Under the pieces are notes generated by a model. The model was not told the DNA's origin, made no database searches, and worked only from the letters and a program-made list of their open reading frames with translations. From JAIRVZ01 sp031553415 (GTDB taxonomy: Bacteria > Bacteroidota > Bacteroidia > Bacteroidales > Azobacteroidaceae), in assembly GCA_031553415.1 (NCBI GenBank), contig JAVBLO010000015.1, forward strand, positions 41,885-105,884: 64,000 nucleotides of DNA, in the 5' to 3' direction. Positions 27,207 through 36,758 of the stretch are shown here, piece by piece. Made by a program: the position numbers and the translations under genes. How positions within the stretch are numbered: position 1 is the first letter of the stretch; each line of letters begins with the position of its first letter.

Positions 27207-30200
27207 TTATTTCTGAATTATTTTTACTGTTTCAATGCTTCCAGAAGCTGTCTTCATTGTTGCAATATACACGCCTGGAAGTAAATTTAATGTTTTGCTG
27301 TAAACTTTTGTTTCTGCCGGGAATTCGGCAAAAACAAGAATACCTTGAGTCGATACTATCCTGATTTCATTAATCAAACTTTTAGAGTATGCATACAAAG
27401 TATTGTCTACCAGATATATTTTGTTGATGTCTTGTTCTGGCGTCTCAATTCCTAAAGCGACCCTGAGTTTAAGTACAAAACGGTTTTCTATCTCCGGCAA
27501 ATTCATAAATGTATATTTACCTTCTGTCAGCAAGTTAATTTCGTTTTTGAAATAATTGTCCTTCAACACTAAATATTCTACATACGAATTTTCCAAACCT
27601 GAAACATTCAATTCAATTTCTGTCCCGGCATCGCATTTAATTCCTAAAGGAATTTCGGTTTCATCACCCAACAGATATTGGATGTCATTTTTGGAATTCC
27701 ACTCATCTATTGTATAGATTTGAGGTACATTCGGATATTCTGTTGTGAAAAGTCGATGCGCATTCTCTCCGTCCTGGTTATCAGGCAATAGTGTAACCCA
27801 GGTTTCTCCTTCATTGTTTTTCGCCAACAGTTGGAGCGGAGTTTTATTTGCTTCTGCCGACTTGAGTTGGTGAGAAACCGTACGGGCTTTTGACACCAAT
27901 CCGGGAGGGAAAAACAAGTCTACCGTTCCTGAAGTACCTTTAGTCGTAATGAAGAACGCTTGCAATGGAGCAATATCTCCTGAAGAATACTGGTTGCTGT
28001 ATGTGTTCCAGTTTGTTCCGGAATACAGCCGGTAATATGATTGTATTTTGGAACTATTGATTGCAAGGAATTGTGTGAAATCGAGTGTAGACAGGAATGG
28101 ATTACCAATCATCAAATCTTTTCCTGCAGGAACCGTCAGTTGATATGTTGGCTTTGTTCCATAGATACCACCCAAATTGGTACTTGTAAGGCTACTCTTG
28201 CCCGAATTATTTCCATCAAAGATAAACCGGTACGCTTCTCTTCCGCGGACAACCGTTCCCCATGGATATTGACCTTTAGGGGCTTCTGGCAATCCGGAAA
28301 CGTTACCGTAATAATATCCGAAGTAGCTTGTTGTCCCATCATAACGATGCAATCTATGCTTAGATACATCATTTGCAGCAGTAGATGCAAAATCAGCTTT
28401 GGATGCAAATCCTGCCACATAATCTTTTTCGAAATAAGGCATTTCTATAACACCATTCAATGCATTAAGATTGGTGTGATTACCCTCTTTATTATCTCCC
28501 GGAAAATATTCACCAGCCCAAAGAGCAATTGCATTGTACTGGTTGCTAACTTTCCATGAATTGGTTGAATCCGGAGAAAACCAATCTCCTGTTGTTGCTC
28601 CATTTTTTTGCGGAGAAGTTTTGAATGCTTGTTGCCACATGGTTGGGAATCCCCCTACGGCATAATCACCGGAAACAATGTTCTTCAAAGGTGCAGATAA
28701 GGCATACCACTGACCTCGTTTCAAAGGAGTAGCTGAAAATGCATCCTGATTGGTGGTTTCTTTTGAATTACCAGCATTCAAAGTAGATTTACCGAAATTG
28801 TATTGGACAAATGCCCGTTCGTAATCCAAATAATGTGGTTGAGCCACTTCTCCTCCGAAGTGATAGATGATATCATCACATTGAGGTCCATTCAGATACA
28901 GACATGCCTGTATTGTTTTTGTTTCATCCAGAATCGGATAATTATTAGCATCACCAGGTATATGAACGTCAGTACATTTTAATGGAATACTATTCAATAC
29001 GGTTACTCCATCTGCTTTTACCCAGTTTTGCGGATTATTCCAGTTATTATCTGTTGCTGTTTTCTTCCAATACATCAGTAAAGGAACAATATCTACAGTA
29101 TAATCAATAGGATTATAACCACTATTGGTAACAGCGTCCGAACGGGAAGCCCAGAATTTAACAGTGGCATTCAATTTGAAAATATCTCCTCCAACAATAC
29201 CGCTTGTTGAAATACTATTGGCTGAAGAACCAACAGTCTTTCCATGTGTATCACCCGAAGCGTATGTCCAATTGACTGTTACATCATTCTTAGTATCATT
29301 GATGGCAATATTCACAGCAGAAGAACTGCCCTGACATTCACGTGTAATACCTGACATTACATATATATACACACAGGCTGTACTCGTTTTACCAGCGCAT
29401 TGAATACTGTAATAAACCGTATCTAAACCAACAGCGTCTCCTTTGGGAGTATATTTAAGTGTATTATCAGCATTGAATACAGCAGTTCCCAAACGTTGTC
29501 CTTTAGATGTAGAAATAGTCTTCGTTAAATTTGCCAAAGTACAGGTAAAATAGTCATTACTCAATACATTAATATTAATTGATTTGCAGATGGTAGTATA
29601 GGCATAATCATTTAATGGCATCAATATTTCATGTATGTCCTTGCAGCGAGGTGCGACCTGTGCACATACTTGTTGATAAGCTCTCCCTAAACTTACGCTA
29701 TCGTTGAGACTGATACAAACACTTCCGAATGGGAATTTTTTTGAAACATTAAATATGCTAAATGAAAATACAGCACTCTCGCTCGGTTTGATTTGGTTAT
29801 TGTAAGTTCCGACACCCAATGCATTACCGGCTGCGACACTGTTTTTATATGCAGTAAAGTAAACCGGAGCACCTATAGCTGCATCGCCGGTATTTTTAAC
29901 AGAAACTTTTATTGTCAAAGAATCTCCTACTCCATCATAAGTAAATTCAGGTGTTGTTGATGCTGTTCCATTCCATTCCAGAAGTGGTAATGGGAAGAAA
30001 GGACAACCATCTTTACTTAACAAGGTTTGTTGTTGCAAGAAAGCATTATATGGACGACCAGCATCGCAAATTCCTCCTCCGGAGAATAATGTTGCAGGAT
30101 TCATTTGAAATTTGGGAATTGTCAAGTCATTATTGACATTCACTGCATTATAAGAATATTGATTCCATACTTTACGGGCAGGCGCCCATTTACCCGGTTT

Positions 30201-33200
30201 TTTAGCTCCATAAATACGAATTTCCCCAATATGTCTGCTATAATTCGCCAAATCACTACCTATTACTACTATCTCAGCACCATCATCATTGTTTATGTCT
30301 ACCACGATAGGGTATTCATCGGCAGTACCTGAATTACAAACAAAAGAGTCAAGAACGGTCACCATATTGTCTTTAGAACCGTCTAATATTTTCAGGTGGG
30401 TTTGGTCACGATATACAATTTCTTGTTTGCCATCCTGATTGAAGTCAAATAAAGACATAGCCGTTGAACCGGATTCGTCTGTTGTCGGAATATTCCATTT
30501 TTCTTTTAATAATCCGCCATCTAACTTGTAAGCAATCATTTTTTGACAGGCAGAAATAACGATCTCCGGTTTTTTATCAGAGGCATTATCTATATCCCCG
30601 ATGAAAGCAACAGAAGGTCCTCCATTCCATATCGGCAGGTCTGTTATTGCATTTGAATGCATAACAGCGCCAGTACGCGGATTCCAAGCATAAATTTTAC
30701 CATAGGATCCATTATTTTCGCCGTTATTATGACGAGTTACGACTACATCTAACATACCATCTCCGTCCAGATCTGCTAATGAAGTATAACCATCTGCGAT
30801 ATAACTTCTTCCATGAATTGTAGTGTCTGCCCGTTTGTATAAAGTCAACGAATTCAAGGCGGCATTGTTCCTGTTTACAATATTTACCTTATACACACAA
30901 TCGCCTCCGATTATTTCAGGAAATCCGTCTCCATCAACATCCCCGATAGCAGGACGGCACGCCCTGGAATAAACATGTCCCGAACCATATCCGAATCCGT
31001 ATTCAATATTACCCGGATTACTGATAAGTTTTGAGTTTATGATTACCTTACCGGTTACTGCATCGAATACCATGTCATTAACTACTACTTCAGCAATACC
31101 ATCGCCATCTAAATCAACTATCATAGGAGAAGGATTTGTTGATTTTGGGTGGCTGGGAGCATTAGGCCCAATCGCAACATAAGATGACCTCCAGGCTTCT
31201 TTGTAGCGTTTTGTGCCTGTGTCAAAAAAATATTTTATCAACTTACATGTATCTGCAGGTGAATTATAATATTGGTTACTTGTAGTTATAAAGATGGAAG
31301 CATATTTATTTCCATCTACATTAGCAATGGCGCATGCATTGGCAAATGAACAAACCAAAGGAGTATCGATACTATCAAGTACAGAAATAGTATTGTCTCT
31401 ATCTACCGAAAATACATACAGTCCATTAGTGTATGCATATCTGGGCTCAGTCATATCATCAGTAACCTTGAAAGCGACAATTTCATTTTTTCCATCTCCA
31501 TCAAGGTCTCCGGCCATCGGGGTTGACATGATAGAAACCTTACGATTGCTTTTTGACAACAATTCTATATTCCATGGATTTCCTTCGGGCAAAGCATAGC
31601 AATTGAGCGTATCCACAATATTGTCCGGGCATGGAATTACATTGATATACACCCAAGGTGAATCATTATATCCTCCACAATCGGAGACATATTGCAAACT
31701 GTCTTTTCCGACAAAATTGTTTTTGGGAGTATACGTGATTTTTTTTGTAGTGCTATTAACCGTTGCGGTTGCACCTGATACAAAAGGACCTTGCACAATA
31801 CTTATAAGGTTACAATGTGACATACCGGTCGTTAAGTCATTGGCTTGTACATCAATTTCAACAGATGTCATATTACAAGATGTAATTTGTACATAATCAT
31901 TGCGATTTACGACTATAAATACAGCTTTACCTTCGGAACAAAGAGAGAAAGGAATTCCATTGTCCTTGACGAAGTAAGTTACATTGAATCTTTTCCCGGG
32001 AGTAATAACGGCTCCCGGCTTAAAACTGATTTTTATATATTTGGAAGCATGATTAACAGTCAACTCAGCCAATGTGGCATCTGTAGGATCATCGAATTGA
32101 GCATCGGTCAAAAAGACCGTATTACCTTCCGGGTCTGTATCATTGCTTGTGACATATAATACTACTGCTTGTGATTGTGTTTTAGAAATATATGCGGAAT
32201 CAGGCTTTGTTACAGGCGCTGAATTATTCCCGGTAAAAGCAATCGCCGGATTGGTAATGCCAGTAGAAAATGTCAAATAGTTTCCGGGAGAACAATTCAA
32301 CTTAAATGCATTCATGTTGTACTTTGTGCTGAGCTTAGTCGCTGCATCAGGATTAGATATTACTCCTACATATTCAGAATAAGCCTGGGCTACATATATT
32401 TTGTTGTCAGGCCCCAATTTCAATCCACCTCCTTTGTTTCCTTGAGTTTGTTCTGCTCTGAAATAAGAGATGCTATCCATGGCTACAGGATTAGTTCCAC
32501 TTACATTATATTGCCAAAGCCGTGCTGTTGGAGTGCTATAAGAGGCAAAAAACAAATAGTTTCCGTTTGGAGAAAAAACAGCAGAATATACAGCATCATC
32601 GTAATCTGTACCTTTAACAGCATTCGTTCTTATTATTTTCCGGTTTGTTATCGCACCGGTAGTGCTGTTAAAGTCAAATAAATTAACCATATCATACCTC
32701 ATTATAGCCAATTTACTATATTGGGAATTGGTTTTAAGTGTATATGGGGCTCTGTTAAGACTTAAGGTAACATTGTCAGCTGTTATCGTTGATGAAACCG
32801 GATTCGCCAAAGTAACATCAACTGAACGGCTTCTCAAATAACATATACCTGTTGATGTGTTTATTTTGCCATAAACCAGCCAGTATTGAGTATTGCTTCC
32901 CGGTTTTGGAATCAACTCTATAGTTTCGCACATTTTATCACTCTCAATGGTAACAGTAGAGATTTTTTCTCCTCTTCCATAATCAGCATTCATATCAATA
33001 ATATGTGTCTGGAGTCCTATACCATAGTTATCTACATCGTATGAAGTGGTTTCTGAAAACAATAAATATTTATTGTTCCCCATATAGCAACATGCCAAAC
33101 CGTCCGCGCAAGAATAATGTCCTGAAATATTTCCATTTTTCATAGGCTGATGTTGAGCATTATAAATCTGGTCATGCTGTACATAGAAAATAGCTTTCCC

Positions 33201-33782
33201 ATCACAAGTAGAGGATACAACCAGGCAATTCTCAGTTGTTTCCATTTTTGATATACCTGAAGCATCTACAGGAACATAGTTTGCTCCATTTTTCACAAAC
33301 ATAATCCCTGGAGAAGCATCTCCTGAAACAGAAGAACGCCCGAAATACCAAAGATTATCTGTAAATTGCGCCTGTACTGAAAAGGAAAACAGTAAAAAAA
33401 CAACTGGTAAAAAACGTTTGAAAAACCTTACTTTTCTTTTCAGTATCAGATATACCATCCCCAGCAAACAAAGTACCCACAAGGCATCTGTTACAGGTGA
33501 TACCTCTCCGATACCTCCGCCTCCTCCACCTGGAGCTTTTGCTGGAGCTTTGGAGAGTTGATTCCCCTCATTCAAACTAAAGGGAACAAGTTGATTATTT
33601 GAAAATTCAGAAGAAGTCTCAGAAAGGGTCTGCACGTTGGAAGGGTTTTCAAATGGGACAATTTCCCCTCCCGTTACTTTTACAAAAAGAGGACTCATAA
33701 GTAGAAGTCCTATAAAAAATGAGATTCTTGTTTTACATAAGCAACTCAAAGGATGCTTAAAAAAATTGATTTTTTGTTTCAT
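27207..33782 (-). CDS. Giant T9SS-secreted surface protein with FG-GAP repeats
   Basis: 2191 residues. Order: atypical N-terminus (1-138, below); WD-like propeller (about 140-515, VFSPNGNYLFFASYS); Ig/cadherin-like domains (about 525-720); seven FG-GAP/VCBS-type repeats (about 755-1170) such as DLDGDGKNEIVAF, DLDGDGIAEVVV, DVDGDGFPEIIGG, DLDGDGMLDVVV, DFNQDGKQEIVY, probably calcium-binding; a further Ig-like domain (about 1290-1400); large beta-rich region; and a type IX secretion type A sorting domain (about 2119-2191, ending GVYIATMKTASGSIETVKII). The N-terminus holds a first signal peptide, a PVTDALWVLCLLGMVYLILK segment followed by basic residues, and a second signal peptide ending VQAQ. 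Met109 is an alternative start. Role: probably adhesion or surface binding. Confidence 0.85.
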   Translation of the reverse strand: MKQKINFFKHPLSCLCKTRISFFIGLLLMSPLFVKVTGGEIVPFENPSNVQTLSETSSEFSNNQLVPFSLNEGNQLSKAPAKAPGGGGGGIGEVSPVTDALWVLCLLGMVYLILKRKVRFFKRFLPVVFLLFSFSVQAQFTDNLWYFGRSSVSGDASPGIMFVKNGANYVPVDASGISKMETTENCLVVSSTCDGKAIFYVQHDQIYNAQHQPMKNGNISGHYSCADGLACCYMGNNKYLLFSETTSYDVDNYGIGLQTHIIDMNADYGRGEKISTVTIESDKMCETIELIPKPGSNTQYWLVYGKINTSTGICYLRSRSVDVTLANPVSSTITADNVTLSLNRAPYTLKTNSQYSKLAIMRYDMVNLFDFNSTTGAITNRKIIRTNAVKGTDYDDAVYSAVFSPNGNYLFFASYSTPTARLWQYNVSGTNPVAMDSISYFRAEQTQGNKGGGLKLGPDNKIYVAQAYSEYVGVISNPDAATKLSTKYNMNAFKLNCSPGNYLTFSTGITNPAIAFTGNNSAPVTKPDSAYISKTQSQAVVLYVTSNDTDPEGNTVFLTDAQFDDPTDATLAELTVNHASKYIKISFKPGAVITPGKRFNVTYFVKDNGIPFSLCSEGKAVFIVVNRNDYVQITSCNMTSVEIDVQANDLTTGMSHCNLISIVQGPFVSGATATVNSTTKKITYTPKNNFVGKDSLQYVSDCGGYNDSPWVYINVIPCPDNIVDTLNCYALPEGNPWNIELLSKSNRKVSIMSTPMAGDLDGDGKNEIVAFKVTDDMTEPRYAYTNGLYVFSVDRDNTISVLDSIDTPLVCSFANACAIANVDGNKYASIFITTSNQYYNSPADTCKLIKYFFDTGTKRYKEAWRSSYVAIGPNAPSHPKSTNPSPMIVDLDGDGIAEVVVNDMVFDAVTGKVIINSKLISNPGNIEYGFGYGSGHVYSRACRPAIGDVDGDGFPEIIGGDCVYKVNIVNRNNAALNSLTLYKRADTTIHGRSYIADGYTSLADLDGDGMLDVVVTRHNNGENNGSYGKIYAWNPRTGAVMHSNAITDLPIWNGGPSVAFIGDIDNASDKKPEIVISACQKMIAYKLDGGLLKEKWNIPTTDESGSTAMSLFDFNQDGKQEIVYRDQTHLKILDGSKDNMVTVLDSFVCNSGTADEYPIVVDINNDDGAEIVVIGSDLANYSRHIGEIRIYGAKKPGKWAPARKVWNQYSYNAVNVNNDLTIPKFQMNPATLFSGGGICDAGRPYNAFLQQQTLLSKDGCPFFPLPLLEWNGTASTTPEFTYDGVGDSLTIKVSVKNTGDAAIGAPVYFTAYKNSVAAGNALGVGTYNNQIKPSESAVFSFSIFNVSKKFPFGSVCISLNDSVSLGRAYQQVCAQVAPRCKDIHEILMPLNDYAYTTICKSININVLSNDYFTCTLANLTKTISTSKGQRLGTAVFNADNTLKYTPKGDAVGLDTVYYSIQCAGKTSTACVYIYVMSGITRECQGSSSAVNIAINDTKNDVTVNWTYASGDTHGKTVGSSANSISTSGIVGGDIFKLNATVKFWASRSDAVTNSGYNPIDYTVDIVPLLMYWKKTATDNNWNNPQNWVKADGVTVLNSIPLKCTDVHIPGDANNYPILDETKTIQACLYLNGPQCDDIIYHFGGEVAQPHYLDYERAFVQYNFGKSTLNAGNSKETTNQDAFSATPLKRGQWYALSAPLKNIVSGDYAVGGFPTMWQQAFKTSPQKNGATTGDWFSPDSTNSWKVSNQYNAIALWAGEYFPGDNKEGNHTNLNALNGVIEMPYFEKDYVAGFASKADFASTAANDVSKHRLHRYDGTTSYFGYYYGNVSGLPEAPKGQYPWGTVVRGREAYRFIFDGNNSGKSSLTSTNLGGIYGTKPTYQLTVPAGKDLMIGNPFLSTLDFTQFLAINSSKIQSYYRLYSGTNWNTYSNQYSSGDIAPLQAFFITTKGTSGTVDLFFPPGLVSKARTVSHQLKSAEANKTPLQLLAKNNEGETWVTLLPDNQDGENAHRLFTTEYPNVPQIYTIDEWNSKNDIQYLLGDETEIPLGIKCDAGTEIELNVSGLENSYVEYLVLKDNYFKNEINLLTEGKYTFMNLPEIENRFVLKLRVALGIETPEQDINKIYLVDNTLYAYSKSLINEIRIVSTQGILVFAEFPAETKVYSKTLNLLPGVYIATMKTASGSIETVKIIQK

Positions 33783-33929
33783 AATCTGAAAAATAAAGAC
33801 GTTAATAGTGTGTGATATATTGTATTAAAAATTACTTTTTTCACAAAAAGTCATCCGACCATCTTTTCACAAAAACAGGGAATGCCAAAATCTAAGCATA
33901 AAAGGAAAACCGGAAATATTAAAATAAAA

Positions 33930-33963
33930 ATCTTTCTTAAAACGAAATATTTTTAAGAAAGAT
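33930..33963. other. AT-rich perfect hairpin
   Basis: ATCTTTCTTAAAA (33930-33942) and TTTTAAGAAAGAT (33951-33963) are exact complements separated by 8 nt. It lies in the 550-nt gap between guaA and the giant surface-protein gene, upstream of the latter. It could be a weak terminator or a site in that gene's control region. Nothing protein-like was found around it. Confidence 0.55.
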
Positions 33964-34135
33964 AAATATAGAGTTCCAAACATCTTAAATACCTGGAGTT
34001 CAATACAAATTTTATTTAATGTGCACAAAATCTCCTTTCCTTTGTTCTCTAAGAAATAGGACAACATTTTCCAATTTAAAAAATTACAATTGAAACTATC
34101 TGAAAAAATGGAAATATTAAATAAAGGAATGTACA

Positions 34136-34247
34136 TGCGTGTGTTGTGTCTAACCTATATTTTTACGTGCGTGTTGTATAATTTAATATGTCGTGTCGTC
34201 GTGTTGTGCCTGTCGTGCGCGATGTGTCGTGTTGTGTCGTCGTGTTA
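34136..34247. repeat. GT-rich low-complexity stretch with TCGTGT repeats
   Basis: Strong G/T bias on the plus strand with many irregular copies of GTCGTGT and CGTGTTGTG, unlike any other part of the window. A frame of 80 codons crosses it but its cysteine- and valine-rich composition simply reflects the repeat, so no gene is called. Function unknown. Confidence 0.6.
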
Positions 34248-34250
34248 TAT

Positions 34251-34283
34251 ACCCATTGTGTCACATGTACAGACACAATGGGT
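34251..34283 (-). terminator. Hairpin downstream of guaA
   Basis: ACCCATTGTGTC (34251-34262) and GACACAATGGGT (34272-34283) are perfect 12-bp arms with a 9-nt loop. Located 53 nt beyond the guaA stop. There is no T-run on either strand, so it may act as a 3' end-protecting hairpin or factor-dependent terminator instead of a classical one. Confidence 0.5.
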
Positions 34284-34335
34284 CAAAAGTAAGGTATATT
34301 TATTAATAATTAATGAATTTAACGAAATTTAACCG

Positions 34336-35856
34336 TCATTCCCACTCTATTGTTGCCGGAGGTTTAGAACTTATATCATATACAACTCTGTTAACTCCTT
34401 TTACTTTATTAATGATTTCATTTGATACTTTCGCCATAAATTCATATGGCAAATGTGCCCAATCTGCAGTCATGGCATCTGTAGAAGTTACGGCTCGTAA
34501 AGCAACTGCATTTTCATAAGTTCTTTCATCTCCCATTACGCCTACAGATTGTACGGGAAGAAGAATTGCCCCGGCCTGCCATACTTTATCGTATAAATCC
34601 CATGCCCGCAATTCCTTTATGAATACATCATCTGCATCTTGCAATATGCGGACTTTTTCGGGTGTAATATCTCCCAATATACGAACACCTAATCCGGGCC
34701 CCGGGAAAGGATGGCGATTAATCAGATGGGGCATCATACCTAATTCGCGGCCTACATTCCGGACTTCATCTTTAAATAATAACCTCAAAGGTTCCACCAG
34801 TTTAAGGTTCATTTTTTCAGGAAGTCCTCCTACATTGTGGTGCGATTTGATAACCGTTCCAGTAATAGACAACGATTCTATTATGTCGGGATAAATTGTA
34901 CCTTGTCCCAACCACTTGACATCTTTCAACTTATGAGCTTCTTCGTCAAAAACATCAATAAACCCTTTACCTATGATTTTACGTTTCTTTTCCGGATCAG
35001 TTACACCAGCCAATTCTTTATAAAAACGGGCTTTGGCATCAATTCCAATCACATGCAAACCAAGGTGTTCGTAATCTTTCAATACATTTTCGAATTCGTT
35101 TTTCCGCAACAAACCATGGTCTACAAAAATACAGGTAAGATTTTTACCAACAGCTTTATTTAATAAAACGGCTGTTACAGAAGAATCAACACCACCTGAT
35201 AAAGCCAATATGACTTTATCATCCCCTAATTGTGTTCTCAATTCTTCAACTGTATGTTCAATAAATGATGCCGGAGTCCAGTCCTTCTTCATGCCGCAAA
35301 TAGCAAGGAAGTTATCTAAGAATAAGGTACCATCTTCAGTATGGAAAACCTCCGGATGAAATTGAACTCCCCAGGTTTGCTCTCCTTCTACCTTATAAGC
35401 AGCAGCTTCCACATCATTTGTTTTCGCAACAACTGTGAAATTAGCCGGTAGTTGGGTAATAGTATCACCATGCGACATCCAAACCTGGGATTGAGCTTTA
35501 GCATCTTTGAGCAACAAATCATTTTTATCGGCCGGTGTTAACACAGCCCTGCCATATTCCCGGGAATCACTCTTCTCCACTTTTCCTCCTGATATATAAG
35601 CCAGATACTGAGCGCCATAACAGATACCCAATATAGGGTATTTACCTCTAATCACAGATAAATCCGGTTTGAAAGCTTCTTTGTCATTGACTGAAAATGG
35701 ACTTCCCGAAAGAATTACACCTTTCACTGTTTTATCATTTTCAGGAAATTTGTTATAAGGAACAATTTCACAATAAACATTCAACTCCCTTAAACGCCGC
35801 CCAATAAGTTGAGTAGTCTGAGAACCAAAATCAAGAACAATAATTTTTTCTTGCAT
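34336..35856 (-). CDS. guaA: GMP synthase (glutamine-hydrolysing)
   Basis: Converts XMP to GMP with glutamine and ATP, last step of guanine nucleotide synthesis. Class I amidotransferase domain (1 to about 190) with nucleophile Cys79 in LGICYGAQYLAY and the catalytic HPE in VQFHPEVFH; ATP pyrophosphatase domain with the P-loop ALSGGVDSSV; C-terminal dimerisation domain ending YDISSKPPATIEWE. 506 residues, normal. A -7 box (TATTTTTG on the minus strand, 35961-35968) lies about 105 nt upstream, beyond a heptad-repeat hairpin that would be in the leader. Confidence 0.97.
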   Translation of the reverse strand: MQEKIIVLDFGSQTTQLIGRRLRELNVYCEIVPYNKFPENDKTVKGVILSGSPFSVNDKEAFKPDLSVIRGKYPILGICYGAQYLAYISGGKVEKSDSREYGRAVLTPADKNDLLLKDAKAQSQVWMSHGDTITQLPANFTVVAKTNDVEAAAYKVEGEQTWGVQFHPEVFHTEDGTLFLDNFLAICGMKKDWTPASFIEHTVEELRTQLGDDKVILALSGGVDSSVTAVLLNKAVGKNLTCIFVDHGLLRKNEFENVLKDYEHLGLHVIGIDAKARFYKELAGVTDPEKKRKIIGKGFIDVFDEEAHKLKDVKWLGQGTIYPDIIESLSITGTVIKSHHNVGGLPEKMNLKLVEPLRLLFKDEVRNVGRELGMMPHLINRHPFPGPGLGVRILGDITPEKVRILQDADDVFIKELRAWDLYDKVWQAGAILLPVQSVGVMGDERTYENAVALRAVTSTDAMTADWAHLPYEFMAKVSNEIINKVKGVNRVVYDISSKPPATIEWE

Positions 35857-35867
35857 AATTTAATGTA

Positions 35868-35949
35868 ATTGAGAAGTGAGAAGTGAGAAGTAAGAATTGA
35901 GAATGCAATTATTTTTCATTCTCAATTCTCAATTCTCAATTCTCAATTC
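35868..35949. repeat. Heptad-repeat hairpin 1 (unit GAGAAGT / AATTCTC)
   Basis: Left arm: GAGAAGT repeated three times then AAGAATT and GAGAATG; right arm: CATTCTC followed by AATTCTC units. The two arms are near-complementary around an AT-rich centre. The period is exactly 7 nt in both arms. Lies between guaA and the YtxH-like gene, within the probable guaA leader. Confidence 0.8.
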
Positions 35950-36013
35950 GTTTGAGTTTGCAAAAATAAGAAAATCATTTAAAATTATTGTGTCCGATAA
36001 AACATTATATCGA

Positions 36014-36021
36014 TATTTTTG
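36014..36021 (+). promoter_or_regulatory. Putative -7 box for the YtxH operon
   Basis: TATTTTTG matches TAnnTTTG and lies 45 nt upstream of the YtxH-like start. A TTG occurs upstream but 23 nt away, slightly too far for the consensus. Confidence 0.45.
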
Positions 36022-36065
36022 TTTATTTTGTAAGCGTATTACTAACATCTAAAATTATTTGTTTT

Positions 36066-36332
36066 ATGAAATCAGGTAATTCAAAATTAATCGTCGGATT
36101 AATCGTTGGCGCAGCAGTTGGTGCTGCAGTCAGTTATTTAATGAACAAAGACAACAGGGAAGAGTTGTTGGATCAAATCAATGACACAGTTGACAGTGCA
36201 AAAAGAAAAATCGGGAAAGCGATTGGCCAGGGTATCGAAGAACTCGACATTGCAGTTGATAAAGTAAACTCTTTGGCTCAAACCGCAGTAAACAGGATGA
36301 AAGCCAGCAATGTAGAAGCTGGAGACGAATAA
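36066..36332 (+). CDS. YtxH-like small membrane-associated protein
   Basis: 88 residues, start at ATG 36066 (MKSGNSKLIVGLIVGAAVGA); an upstream in-frame ATG at 35988 gives an implausible extension. One glycine/alanine-rich transmembrane segment (about residues 8-28) followed by a charged amphipathic helix (NREELLDQINDTVDSAKRKI), the layout of YtxH/DUF883-type proteins linked to stress and envelope in other bacteria. First of three genes (with the holin-like and 129-aa genes) on the plus strand, likely one operon. Function unproven. Confidence 0.8.
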   Translation: MKSGNSKLIVGLIVGAAVGAAVSYLMNKDNREELLDQINDTVDSAKRKIGKAIGQGIEELDIAVDKVNSLAQTAVNRMKASNVEAGDE

Positions 36333-36333
36333 C

Positions 36334-36384
36334 AATGAAGAATGAAGAATTAGCAACGCATATCATTCGTAATTCGTAATTTTA
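36334..36384. repeat. Heptad-repeat hairpin 2 (degenerate)
   Basis: GAAGAAT repeated twice, then a short centre and ATTCGTA repeated; complementarity is weaker than in other members. It fills the whole gap between the YtxH-like and holin-like genes. Confidence 0.5.
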
Positions 36385-36389
36385 TAACA

Positions 36390-36758
36390 ATGGATAAGAA
36401 TTTCAACACGCTGTTTGCAGATATTAAAAAGGACTTAACTGCTTATATAACTTTAAAGTTGGAAATACTTAAGCTTGATATATACGAAAAATCGAGTGTA
36501 TTTTCATCTTTATTGTTATATGGGTTAATCTTGATATTGGTCGTATTTTTCTCTGTTTTATTCCTTTTTCTGGCATTGGGCCTCTATATCGGACAGATCC
36601 TCAATAGTTTCGGCACAGGAATGGCTTTAGTTGCCGTTTTGTATATTATTGCTTTTGCCATACTACTTTGGAAAAGAAAAAGTATTCAAAATTGGTTGAC
36701 TAATCTTTTTGTTGAACAAATAACTCAGGAAGACGAAAATGAACGCGAAAGTGAATAA
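36390..36758 (+). CDS. Holin-superfamily-III-like membrane protein (YqjE-type)
   Basis: 122 residues: an N-terminal amphipathic region (LFADIKKDLTAYITLKLEIL), two transmembrane segments (about 42-65 and 75-98, SLLLYGLILILVVFFSVLFL and MALVAVLYIIAFAILLW), and a charged tail. This is the arrangement of PF07332 proteins and of E. coli YqjE. There are no phage genes around, so a holin function in lysis is unlikely; a cellular envelope role is more plausible. It overlaps the next gene by 20 nt. Confidence 0.75.
   Translation: MDKNFNTLFADIKKDLTAYITLKLEILKLDIYEKSSVFSSLLLYGLILILVVFFSVLFLFLALGLYIGQILNSFGTGMALVAVLYIIAFAILLWKRKSIQNWLTNLFVEQITQEDENERESE

Noticed and set aside
33867..34136. 89-codon minus-strand frame upstream of the giant surface protein
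   Set aside because: Phenylalanine/leucine-rich translation of AT-rich DNA, no ribosome-binding site and no resemblance to a family; an AT hairpin lies inside it.
34090..34332. 80-codon plus-strand frame
   Set aside because: It simply crosses the GT-rich repeat tract; composition (Cys, Val) reflects the repeat and no family is visible.
36390..36758. Holin-like gene as sign of a prophage
   Set aside because: Neighbours are chromosomal housekeeping genes and no phage structural, lysis or integrase genes occur.
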